DNA from: Rhodococcus maanshanensis NBRC 100610
GTDB taxonomy: Bacteria > Actinomycetota > Actinomycetes > Mycobacteriales > Mycobacteriaceae
Assembly (NCBI RefSeq): GCF_001894865.1
Contig: NZ_BCXA01000039.1
Location: forward strand, 1-64,000
Length of the DNA: 64,000 nt
Reading direction: 5' to 3'
Shown here in pieces: positions 40,700 through 48,054 of the stretch. Position 1 is the stretch's first letter. Each line of letters begins with the position of its first letter. The position numbers were made by a program, and so were the translations under genes. The notes under the pieces were generated by a model. That model saw only the letters and a list, made by a program, of their open reading frames with translations. It searched no databases and was not told the origin of the DNA.

Positions 40700-42546
40700 C
40701 GCTCACCCTGCAGGTGGTCGAGGATTGTCTGGGCCAGCGATGCCGGCTCTCCGTCCTCTGGCCGCAACACCAGGTCCGGATGGGTGGGCCGCTCGTAGGG
40801 GTCGTCGATTCCGGTGAATCCGGTGATCTCGCCTGCCCTGGCCTTGGCGTACAGCTGTTTCGGGTCGCGGGACTCGCACACCTCGAGGGGGGTGTCGACA
40901 AAGACCTCGGTGAACGGCAGCCCAGCCATCCGGTGCAGTTCCCTGACCTGCTCGCGTTCGGTCTGGTAGGGGCTGATCAGTGACACCACCGCGACGATGC
41001 CGGCGTCGGCCAGCAGCCGGGCGACCTCGCCGACGCGGCGCACGTTCTCGGCTCGGTCCTCCGCGCTGAACCCGAGGTCGGCGTTGAGCCCATGACGCAG
41101 GTTGTCCCCGTCGAGCAGATAGGCCGGCACCCCCGACGCGACCAGGCGGCGCTCGAGTTCGACAGCGACCGTGGATTTTCCGGATCCCGACAGTCCGGTC
41201 AGCCAGACGGTCTGCCCGTCGGCGCCGCGGTCCTGGCGCCGTACCGTCGCCTCGTGCCAGATGACGTTCGGCGCCTTCTGGGTCGGGCCGGTGATCATGC
41301 CTGCGGCCACCGTGTTGTTGGTGACCTCGTCGACGAGGATGAAGCTGCCGGTGGTCCGGTTCAGCCGGTACGGATCGAACAGCAGCGGTTGCTGCGTGCG
41401 CAGTTGCACCCGCCCGATCTCGTTCAGCCCGAGCGAGTCCGCCACGTCGTCGCGGTGCAGGGTGTTGACATCGAGCCGGTAGTCCAGCGACCCGACCACC
41501 ACCTTCGACTCCCGGGTGGCCTGCCGGATGACGTAGCGCGAGCCCTCGGCGAGGGTGGACTGGTCCGTGAACCAGCACACCATCGCATCCAGCTCGTGCC
41601 CGACATGCGGGCGATTGTTGGGACGGCACAACAGGTCTCCGCGGCTGATGTCGATGTCGTCGGCGAGCTCGACCGACACGGCGCACGAGGCGAATGCCTC
41701 GTCGACCGTTCGGCCGCCCGGACCCCAGAGCGCCTTGACCGTGCTGGTGAACCCCGACGGCAGGACCACCACGTCGTCGCCAGGCTTGAACACCCCGCTG
41801 GCGACCGTGCCGGCGTAGCTGCGGTGATCGTGGAACGCGTCGTCGCGCTGACGCTGCGGCCGGATCACGTACTGCACGGGCAGCCGGGCGTCGATGAGAT
41901 TCTGGTCGGAGGCCACATGGACCTGCTCGAGGTGGTGCAGCAGCGAGGTGCCCTCGTACCACGGCATGTTGGTGGTGCGTTCGACGATGTTGTCGCCGAG
42001 CAGCGCCGAGACCGGGATGAAGGTCAGGTCCCCGACGTTCAGCTTCATGGCGAACTGACGGAACTCCTCACGGATCTCGTCGAAGCGCTGCTTGGACCAG
42101 CCGACCAGGTCCATCTTGTTCACGCAGACCACCAGGTGCGGGATGCCGAGCAGGCTGGCGATGAACGCGTGCCTGCGGGTCTGCTCGAGCATGCCCTTGC
42201 GGGCGTCGACCAGGATGAGCGCCAGGTCCGCCGTCGATGACCCGGTCACCATGTTGCGGGTGTACTGGGCGTGGCCGGGGGTGTCGGCGATGATGAACTT
42301 GCGCTTGGGGGTCGCGAAGTAGCGGTGCGCCACGTCGATGGTGATGCCCTGCTCGCGCTCGGCGCGCAGCCCGTCGGTGAGCAGGGCGAGGTTGGCGTGC
42401 TCGTCGCCGCGGTCCGCGCTGGTGCGTTCGACCGCCTCGAGCTGGTCCTCGAAGATCGCCTTCGAGTCGTAGAGCAACCGACCGATGAGGGTCGACTTGC
42501 CATCGTCCACGCTGCCCGCGGTGGCGAGCCGAAGTAGCTGGGACAT
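40696..42546 (-). CDS. cysNC: bifunctional sulfate adenylyltransferase GTPase subunit and APS kinase
   Basis: The 616-residue fusion comprises an N-terminal CysN GTPase (GSVDDGKST at 11-19, DTPGHAQYTRNM, NKMDLVGW) that drives ATP sulfurylase, and a C-terminal APS kinase (GLSGSGKST near 450, DGDNLRHGLN, DPYERPTHPDLVL) that makes PAPS. Together with CysD it converts sulfate and ATP to PAPS. The ATG overlaps the cysD stop by one base (TGATG). The absence of a PAPS reductase or sulfite reductase gene in the window suggests the PAPS made here serves sulfation. Confidence 0.95.
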   Translation of the reverse strand: MSQLLRLATAGSVDDGKSTLIGRLLYDSKAIFEDQLEAVERTSADRGDEHANLALLTDGLRAEREQGITIDVAHRYFATPKRKFIIADTPGHAQYTRNMVTGSSTADLALILVDARKGMLEQTRRHAFIASLLGIPHLVVCVNKMDLVGWSKQRFDEIREEFRQFAMKLNVGDLTFIPVSALLGDNIVERTTNMPWYEGTSLLHHLEQVHVASDQNLIDARLPVQYVIRPQRQRDDAFHDHRSYAGTVASGVFKPGDDVVVLPSGFTSTVKALWGPGGRTVDEAFASCAVSVELADDIDISRGDLLCRPNNRPHVGHELDAMVCWFTDQSTLAEGSRYVIRQATRESKVVVGSLDYRLDVNTLHRDDVADSLGLNEIGRVQLRTQQPLLFDPYRLNRTTGSFILVDEVTNNTVAAGMITGPTQKAPNVIWHEATVRRQDRGADGQTVWLTGLSGSGKSTVAVELERRLVASGVPAYLLDGDNLRHGLNADLGFSAEDRAENVRRVGEVARLLADAGIVAVVSLISPYQTEREQVRELHRMAGLPFTEVFVDTPLEVCESRDPKQLYAKARAGEITGFTGIDDPYERPTHPDLVLRPEDGEPASLAQTILDHLQGER

Positions 42547-43469
42547 CAGAAATACCCTTCCTTCTTGCGATCTTCCATGCCTGCCTCGGAGATTCGGTCG
42601 TCGGCGCGCGTCGCGCCGCGCTCGGTGACCCGGGTGGCCGCCACCTCGGCGATCACCTCGTCCACCGTTGTCGCGGCGGACTCCACACACCCGGTGCACG
42701 TCGCATCCCCGACGGTCCGGAATCGCACCAACTCCTCAAACGGCTCCTCCCCCGGGAGAAGAGTCAGGAATCTGGTGTGCGCCAGCAGCATTCCGTCCCG
42801 CGGCACCACCGGCCTGCGGTGCGCGTAGTAGATCTCCGGCAGCTCGATTCGCTCCTCGGCGATGTACTGCCAGATGTCGAGCTCGGTCCAGTTCGACAGC
42901 GGGAACACACGGATGTGTTCACCCCGCCGGTGGCGGCCGTTGTACAGATTCCACAGCTCGGGCCGCTGGTTCTTCGGATCCCACTGGCCGAACTCGTCGC
43001 GGAAGCTGAAGATCCGCTCCTTCGCCCGCGCCTTCTCCTCGTCCCGGCGGGCGCCACCGAACGCCGCGTCGAACCCGCCCTGCCCGATGCCCCGCAACAG
43101 CGCTGCGGTCTGCAGCCGGTTGCGGCTGGCCCGCGGTCCCGTCTCCTCGACGACACGGCCTGCGTCGATCTCGTCCTGCACGCTGGCCACCACCAGGCGC
43201 AGCCCGTACTCGGCGACCATCCGGTCCCGGAACTCGATCACCTCGTCGAAGTTGTGACCGGTGTCGACGTGCATCACCGGCAGCGGCAGTGGGGCAGGCC
43301 AGAACGCCTTCATCGCCAGGTGCAGCATCACCACCGAGTCCTTGCCGCCCGAGAACAACAGGACGGGACGCTCGAAAGTCGCTGCCACTTCCCGGAATAT
43401 GTGCACGGCTTCGGCCTCGAGCGCGCGCAGATGCGACAACTCGTAGGCCGGAAGGGTTTGGGATTTCAC
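42546..43469 (-). CDS. cysD: sulfate adenylyltransferase subunit 2
   Basis: The 307-residue ATP-pyrophosphatase-fold subunit has the PP-loop FSGGKDSVVML, HVDTGHNFDEVIEFRD, and GGARRDEEKARAKERIFSFR, all standard. It adenylates sulfate to APS with CysN. The start is GTG 43469 with AGGAGG about 11 bases upstream. It is the first gene of cysD-cysNC-cysQ-NTF2. Its promoter (TTGACC, 18 bp, TACGGT) ends 29 bp before the same 19-bp IclR-type box that controls the sulfotransferase operon. Confidence 0.95.
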   Translation of the reverse strand: MKSQTLPAYELSHLRALEAEAVHIFREVAATFERPVLLFSGGKDSVVMLHLAMKAFWPAPLPLPVMHVDTGHNFDEVIEFRDRMVAEYGLRLVVASVQDEIDAGRVVEETGPRASRNRLQTAALLRGIGQGGFDAAFGGARRDEEKARAKERIFSFRDEFGQWDPKNQRPELWNLYNGRHRRGEHIRVFPLSNWTELDIWQYIAEERIELPEIYYAHRRPVVPRDGMLLAHTRFLTLLPGEEPFEELVRFRTVGDATCTGCVESAATTVDEVIAEVAATRVTERGATRADDRISEAGMEDRKKEGYF

Positions 43470-43499
43470 TGAGGTCTCCTCCTCTTCAACCCAATCAAG

Positions 43500-43518
43500 C
43501 GCGTTCCAGATATGGAAC
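43500..43518 (-). promoter_or_regulatory. IclR-type box in the cysD promoter
   Basis: On the minus strand the sequence is GTTCCATATCTGGAACGCG. It contains the palindrome GTTCC-N6-GGAAC and differs from the two boxes before the DUF1214 operon at only two or three positions. It sits between the cysD promoter and its ribosome binding site, a position that suits repression. Confidence 0.75.
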
Positions 43519-43547
43519 AGCTCGTTTCAATTTGGGGAATGGAGGGG

Positions 43548-43577
43548 ACCGTATGAGCTACGTCACCATCGGGTCAA
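43548..43577 (-). promoter_or_regulatory. cysD operon promoter
   Basis: On the minus strand TTGACC (43577-43572) and TACGGT (43553-43548) are separated by 18 bp, a good SigA-type match (TAnnnT -10). The hexamers and spacing are like those of the two promoters before the DUF1214 gene. Confidence 0.65.
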
Positions 43578-43580
43578 CGC

Positions 43581-44525
43581 TCATTTCCCTCTCAGTGAGA
43601 CAAACGGGTCGCGCCCGCCGGCTTCCGCGGTGATCCGTTCCGCAACCCCGCTGAGCGCGGAACCGAGGGTCGCGATCTCGGCATTGGTGACCTCACGGTC
43701 GACGTACATGTTGAGCACGAGCGATTGACGAGCGTCCGCATCGAACGCGGGCGCCGCGATGAGGCTGACCCGGTGCGACTCCGCGGAGTCGCGAAGCGTC
43801 TCGCCGTAGTACATGCGTTCACCCAGGCTGGACACCATTTCTCCGAGGAGGTAGCGCACGTCGGCGGGCAGATCGCGGGCGACGGCGCCTGCCATCATCG
43901 TGTGCAGCCGCATCATTTCCGGGCTCATGCCCTCGACGAGGTAGCCACTGGCCCGGCAGTCTGCAGCCACCCGACGCAGATGGTCGCGATCGAGATCGAC
44001 GGGCAGCACCGGCTCCCTCGCGAGCCAGCGATCGAGTTCCTCATCCGGCTCCCACAGCAGGTACATCAGGCCCACCGGAGGGGCGAACGGGTAGACCTGC
44101 CCCACCTTCGCCGGTGCGCGCATCCCCGGAGGGGCCACGATCTCGATCACCACGATCTTGTCGCCGACCACCGCCGATGCCGTGCAGATGGCATGGAACC
44201 GCCCACTGAGCTCCTCGAGGTGCGCACGCACCATCGGACCCGCCGAGAGCGCGCGCTGCGCAGCACGGCCGGCCGGGATCAACGTCGGCCCGAGGCCATA
44301 GGTCTTGCCCTTGGGCTCACGGGTCAGGTAGCCGCCGGCCACCAGCTCGGTGACGATCCCGAGGCAGGTGGGCTTGCTGACCTCACATCGCCGGGACAGC
44401 TCAGCCAGCCCGAAACGCTCCTCCGGATGGGCCACCAGGAAGTCGAGCAACCGCATGACCCGCGCGGTCGGAGGAGACGTGCGCTCCAGCCCGTCGCGCG
44501 CGCCCGCCGACTGTGAATCACCCAT
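43581..44525 (-). CDS. IclR-family regulator of the sulfation island
   Basis: The 314-residue protein has an N-terminal winged helix (RVMRLLDFLVAHPEERFGLA then LSRRCEVSKPTCLGIVTELV) and a C-terminal IclR effector domain (GDKIVVIEIVAPPGMRAP, VPFAPPVGLMYLLWE-like, RASGYLVEGMSPEMMRLHTM). It lies between the cysDNCQ operon and the DUF1214-SDR-sulfotransferase operon. Boxes of one pattern occur in both promoter regions and directly upstream of its own gene, so it is the probable regulator of all three. Its effector would be the pathway substrate or an intermediate. Confidence 0.85.
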   Translation of the reverse strand: MGDSQSAGARDGLERTSPPTARVMRLLDFLVAHPEERFGLAELSRRCEVSKPTCLGIVTELVAGGYLTREPKGKTYGLGPTLIPAGRAAQRALSAGPMVRAHLEELSGRFHAICTASAVVGDKIVVIEIVAPPGMRAPAKVGQVYPFAPPVGLMYLLWEPDEELDRWLAREPVLPVDLDRDHLRRVAADCRASGYLVEGMSPEMMRLHTMMAGAVARDLPADVRYLLGEMVSSLGERMYYGETLRDSAESHRVSLIAAPAFDADARQSLVLNMYVDREVTNAEIATLGSALSGVAERITAEAGGRDPFVSLRGK

Positions 44526-44598
44526 TGACCAATCCTCTCGCCGTGACCTAGCGTCATGGAGGAAGCAATCTACCACCGCATTCCATATTTCGAACGCG
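44525..44598 (+). promoter_or_regulatory. promoter-operator copy 1 (IclR box)
   Basis: TTGACC (44525-44530), 18 bp, TAGCGT (44549-44554), then 25 bp later the box ATTCCATATTTCGAACGCG (44580-44598). The -35 overlaps the start codon region of the divergent IclR gene. The unit is a near copy of the one at 44775-44850, so the DUF1214 operon appears to have tandem promoters. Confidence 0.7.
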
Positions 44599-44774
44599 TT
44601 CGGCCCGCCGGACCGAGGGTCCACACGGCCACCGCGGCCCCGTGCGCACGCCCACGGCCCCTCCGTGGCGCCGCCGGCCGGCCGCGGAGGCCTCGCCGAC
44701 CCGTGGCGCCAATGTCTTTTGGCCACAACATCTTCGAACAGCCGCGGCAACTCCCGCCGATCGCGCACAGACCA

Positions 44775-44850
44775 TTGACCGACACACCCAACCGTGATCT
44801 AGTGTCGTCCAGATCACAATCCTACCGGCACGTTCCATATTTCGAACGCG
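44775..44850 (+). promoter_or_regulatory. promoter-operator copy 2 (IclR box)
   Basis: TTGACC (44775-44780), 19 bp, TAGTGT (44800-44805), then 26 bp later GTTCCATATTTCGAACGCG (44832-44850), identical to copy 1 over 18 bases. It ends 24 bp before the ATG of the DUF1214 gene. The block from -35 to box is a direct duplication of copy 1 about 250 bp apart. Confidence 0.75.
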
Positions 44851-44874
44851 TCCGATCCTTCGGAAGGACCACAC

Positions 44875-46041
44875 ATGCTGACCGATTCACTCGCGGTAGA
44901 CCTGGCCGAGGCCGAGAAACTGATCGAGACGGCGCCTCACGTGCGGACCGAGCAGGACCTGCTCGAGGGCTACCAGTACCTCGCCGCCAGCGTCCTCGCC
45001 ACGGTCCACCACGCCTGGGCCCCCGAACTGGCACAACCGATGTTCATCTCGGGCGCAGGGCCGTTCACCAAGCAGGGCCTCGACAATCCGGACACGCTGT
45101 ACTTCGGCGCGCAGATCAGCGACGACGCCGAGTTTGTCGTGACCGGAAAGCGAGGCACCACAGCCGATCTCAGCTTCCAGGTACTCGCGGGCGAGTACAC
45201 CGACACGAACGTGCCCGACAGTGTGGCGGCCTTCGACGACCGCGAGCTGCACATCGAACCGGACGGCTCCTTCGAGGTCCGCTTCGGCCCCGAGCCCGCA
45301 GGCGGCAGGCGGAACTACGTAACCCTGGCCCCCGGTTCCTCGCAGCTGCTCGTCCGGGAGGTGTACAGCGACTGGGGTGCGGAGCGCGGCACGATCACCA
45401 TCGAGCGCGTGGACACCGCGGGCCATCCGATCGCCCCGCTGACGAGGGAGGCGGCCGAGCGGCACTTCGCCGACGCCGGGAAGGCGTTGGTGACCCGGAT
45501 CCGCACCTGGCTGCAGTTCCCCGAGTGGTTCTACCTCAACCTTCCGGTCAACACCTTGACCGAACCACGTCTCACGCCTGGCGGTTTGGCAACCCAGTAC
45601 TCCTCCGTCGGTCATTACGAGCTCGGTGAGGACGAGGCGATGATCATCACCGTCCCTGCCTCCGAGGCTCCGTACCAGGGCTTCCAGCTCGGCAGCATGT
45701 GGTACCTGTCCCTGGACTACATCAACCGGCAGACCTCCCTGAATTCGGCCCAGTCGCAGATCGACCCGGACGGCAAGATCCGCCTCGTCGTCAGCGAGGG
45801 GAACCCGCAGGTCACCAACTGGATCGAGACGGTGGGACACGCGCGCGGCTACCTCCAGTTCCGGTGGCAGCGCCTCTCCCGCGAGTTGACCGCTGCCGAC
45901 GGGCCGACCGTCGAGATCGTGAAGCTCGGTGACGTCGCCGCGAAACTCCCTTACTACGAACTGAACACGATCACGGCCGAGGAATTCGCCGCCCGCATCG
46001 CGGCACGCCAGCGCGCCGTCACCAACCGGATGCTGGGGTGA
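44875..46041 (+). CDS. DUF1214-type protein, first gene of sulfotransferase operon
   Basis: The 388-residue soluble protein has a C-terminal DUF1214-like part (YQGFQLGSMWYLSLDYINRQ, SLNSAQSQIDPDGKIRLVVS, GNPQVTNWIETVGHARGYLQ). The N-terminal half carries NPDTLYFGAQISDDAEF-type strands. The family function is unknown; it often sits with an SDR and a sulfotransferase. The ATG follows GGAAGGACCACAC. It overlaps the SDR start by 4 bp. From memory, M. tuberculosis has the same three-gene order (Rv3531c-Rv3530c-Rv3529c). A role in handling the substrate or product of sulfation is inference. Confidence 0.8.
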   Translation: MLTDSLAVDLAEAEKLIETAPHVRTEQDLLEGYQYLAASVLATVHHAWAPELAQPMFISGAGPFTKQGLDNPDTLYFGAQISDDAEFVVTGKRGTTADLSFQVLAGEYTDTNVPDSVAAFDDRELHIEPDGSFEVRFGPEPAGGRRNYVTLAPGSSQLLVREVYSDWGAERGTITIERVDTAGHPIAPLTREAAERHFADAGKALVTRIRTWLQFPEWFYLNLPVNTLTEPRLTPGGLATQYSSVGHYELGEDEAMIITVPASEAPYQGFQLGSMWYLSLDYINRQTSLNSAQSQIDPDGKIRLVVSEGNPQVTNWIETVGHARGYLQFRWQRLSRELTAADGPTVEIVKLGDVAAKLPYYELNTITAEEFAARIAARQRAVTNRMLG

Positions 46042-46829
46042 GCACGATGAACGGAATCCTGACGGACAAGGTGGTCGTGATCTCCGGCGTCGGAGCGGGA
46101 CTCGGCCGGTCGATCGCCCTGCGCAGCGCGGCGGCGGGCGCGGACCTCGTGCTGGCGGCCCGCACCGAATCCACCCTCGAAGACGTGGCGAAGGAGGTCA
46201 TCGCCAATGGTCGGCGTGCGATCACGGTTCCGACCGACATCACCGATCAGGCCTCTGCCGAGAACCTCGTTCGGCGGTCGATGGAGGCCTACGGCCGCGT
46301 CGACGTGCTCGTCAACAACGCCTACAAGCTCCCGTCCATGGTCGACCTCGCGCACACCGACCACGAGCACATCCGCGAGAGCGTCGAGCTCTCGGTGATC
46401 GGCTCGCTGCGGATGAGCCAGCTGTTCACGCCCGCCCTGGCGGAATCCAAGGGGTCGATCGTGATGATCAACTCGATGGTGCTCAGGCACTCCGACCCGA
46501 TCTACGGCAGCTACAAGCTGAGCAAGGCCGCGTTGCTCTCGATGTCGCAGAGCCTGGCGAGCGAGCTCGGCCCTCGCGGAATCCGCGTCAATTCCATTGC
46601 ACCGGGATATATCTGGGCCGAGGCGGTGAAGGAGTACTTCGAGGGCGTGGCCGCCGAGCAGGGATGCACCGTGGAGCAGGTGTACGAGCAGACCGCCGCC
46701 AACATGGACCTGCGCCGCCTGCCCGAGCCCGACCAGATCGCCGACGCCGTCGCCTTCCTTGCCTCGGACATGGCCGCCGCCATCACCGGCCAGTGCCTCG
46801 ACGTCAACTGCGGCGAATACCACCACTGA
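46038..46829 (+). CDS. SDR oxidoreductase in sulfotransferase operon
   Basis: The 263-residue classical short-chain dehydrogenase has nucleotide motif GVGAGLGRSIALRSA, NNAY in place of the usual NNAG, a Ser in MINSMVLRHSDP and YGSYKLSK with the catalytic Tyr and Lys. GTG 46038 overlaps the DUF1214 stop (GTGA), showing coupling; ATG 46047 is the alternative. It would interconvert an alcohol and a ketone next to sulfation. It lacks the mycofactocin insert and so differs from the SDR at 38656. Confidence 0.85.
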   Translation: MSTMNGILTDKVVVISGVGAGLGRSIALRSAAAGADLVLAARTESTLEDVAKEVIANGRRAITVPTDITDQASAENLVRRSMEAYGRVDVLVNNAYKLPSMVDLAHTDHEHIRESVELSVIGSLRMSQLFTPALAESKGSIVMINSMVLRHSDPIYGSYKLSKAALLSMSQSLASELGPRGIRVNSIAPGYIWAEAVKEYFEGVAAEQGCTVEQVYEQTAANMDLRRLPEPDQIADAVAFLASDMAAAITGQCLDVNCGEYHH

Positions 46830-46843
46830 GATCGGAGAGACGA

Positions 46844-47995
46844 ATGAGTGAGAACCACCTTGGCATAGGGACGGTCGAGGAGCTGCACGCCCTCGCGACC
46901 GAGTCCACCGGCCTGCGCGACTTCGGCAACGACGACCATCTCGAGGGACTGCGCGTGCTGCTCGACTCGTTTGCCCGCGAGGCGCACCTGACCCCGCTCG
47001 GGCAGGTGGTCGCCCGCGAGACCGTGCGCGGCGCGCTGGCGGCCCGGGCACTGAGCGAGGCCGGATTCGCCCGGCACCCCGAGCACGCCGGCGTCGCGAT
47101 CGAACGCCCGATCTTCGTCACCGGTCTCCCCCGCACCGGGACCACCGCCCTGCATCGCCTGTTGACCGCCGACCCGGCCCATCAGGGTCTCGAGATGTGG
47201 CTCGCCGAACGACCGCAGCCCCGCCCGCCGCGCGAGACCTGGCCGGACAACCCGGACTTCCGACAAGTCCAGGCCGTGTACGCCGCCCAGCACGAGGCGA
47301 ACCCCGACATGGCGGGCCTGCACTACATGGACGCCCTCGTCGTCGAGGAATGCTGGCGTCTGCTGCAGCAGTCGATGCTCTCCGTGTCATTCGAATGCAT
47401 CTTCCACGTGCCCTCGTACTCGAGGTGGCTCGCCGACCAGGACTGGACCGCCGCGTATGCCCGGCACAAGCAGAACCTGCAACTCATCGGGCTGGGCGAC
47501 GCGGGCAGACGATGGGTGCTCAAGAATCCCAGCCACATCGTCGCGGTGGACGAGATCATGAACGTGTACCCGGATGCACTGATCATTCAGACGCACCGCT
47601 CACCGCGCACCGTGATGGCCTCGATCTGCAGCGTCAACGAGCACGCCAGCCGCGGCTGGTCCGAGGCCTTCGACAACAAGACCATCGGCCGCACACAGCT
47701 GGACCTCTGGGCCCGTGGGCTGGAGCGTTTCGAGGAGTCCCGGGCGCGATACAACCCCGAGCAGTTCATCGACATCGACTACCACGACTTCGTCGCCGAT
47801 CCTCTTGGCACCGCGGAGAGCATCTACTCCCGCTTCTCCCTCCCGTTCTCCGATGAGGCGCGGCTGGCGATGCAGGACATGCACCGCCAGAGCCTTTCCG
47901 GTGATCGACGCCCCGCGCACAAGTACGCCCTGGCCGACTTCGGGCTCACCGAGTCCGAGGTGGACGAACGGTTCGCCGACCTGCAACGGGCCTGA
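46844..47995 (+). CDS. PAPS-dependent sulfotransferase
   Basis: The 383-residue enzyme transfers sulfate from PAPS to a hydroxyl (or amine). The PAPS 5'-phosphosulfate loop is ITGLPRTGTTALHRLL-like, FVTGLPRTGTTALHRLL near 90-106. The 3'-phosphate site is in IQTHRSPRTVMASICSVNEH, and WVLKNPSHIVAVDEIMNVYP matches the actinobacterial Stf family. The ATG follows GGAGAGACGA, 14 bp after the SDR. PAPS and PAP-removal genes are in the facing operon under the same box, so the two operons would act together. The acceptor is unknown. Confidence 0.9.
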   Translation: MSENHLGIGTVEELHALATESTGLRDFGNDDHLEGLRVLLDSFAREAHLTPLGQVVARETVRGALAARALSEAGFARHPEHAGVAIERPIFVTGLPRTGTTALHRLLTADPAHQGLEMWLAERPQPRPPRETWPDNPDFRQVQAVYAAQHEANPDMAGLHYMDALVVEECWRLLQQSMLSVSFECIFHVPSYSRWLADQDWTAAYARHKQNLQLIGLGDAGRRWVLKNPSHIVAVDEIMNVYPDALIIQTHRSPRTVMASICSVNEHASRGWSEAFDNKTIGRTQLDLWARGLERFEESRARYNPEQFIDIDYHDFVADPLGTAESIYSRFSLPFSDEARLAMQDMHRQSLSGDRRPAHKYALADFGLTESEVDERFADLQRA

Positions 47996-47998
47996 CCG

Positions 47999-48030
47999 CC
48001 GGCGCCCCGGGCCCGGCCCCGGGGCGCCGG
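47999..48030. terminator. bidirectional hairpin terminator
   Basis: A perfect 13-bp stem (CCGGCGCCCCGGG / CCCGGGGCGCCGG) with a 6-nt loop lies between the convergent sulfotransferase and FadD genes. It is well placed to terminate both. Confidence 0.85.
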
Positions 48031-48054
48031 AACCGGCCACGGCCAACGGGGCGC

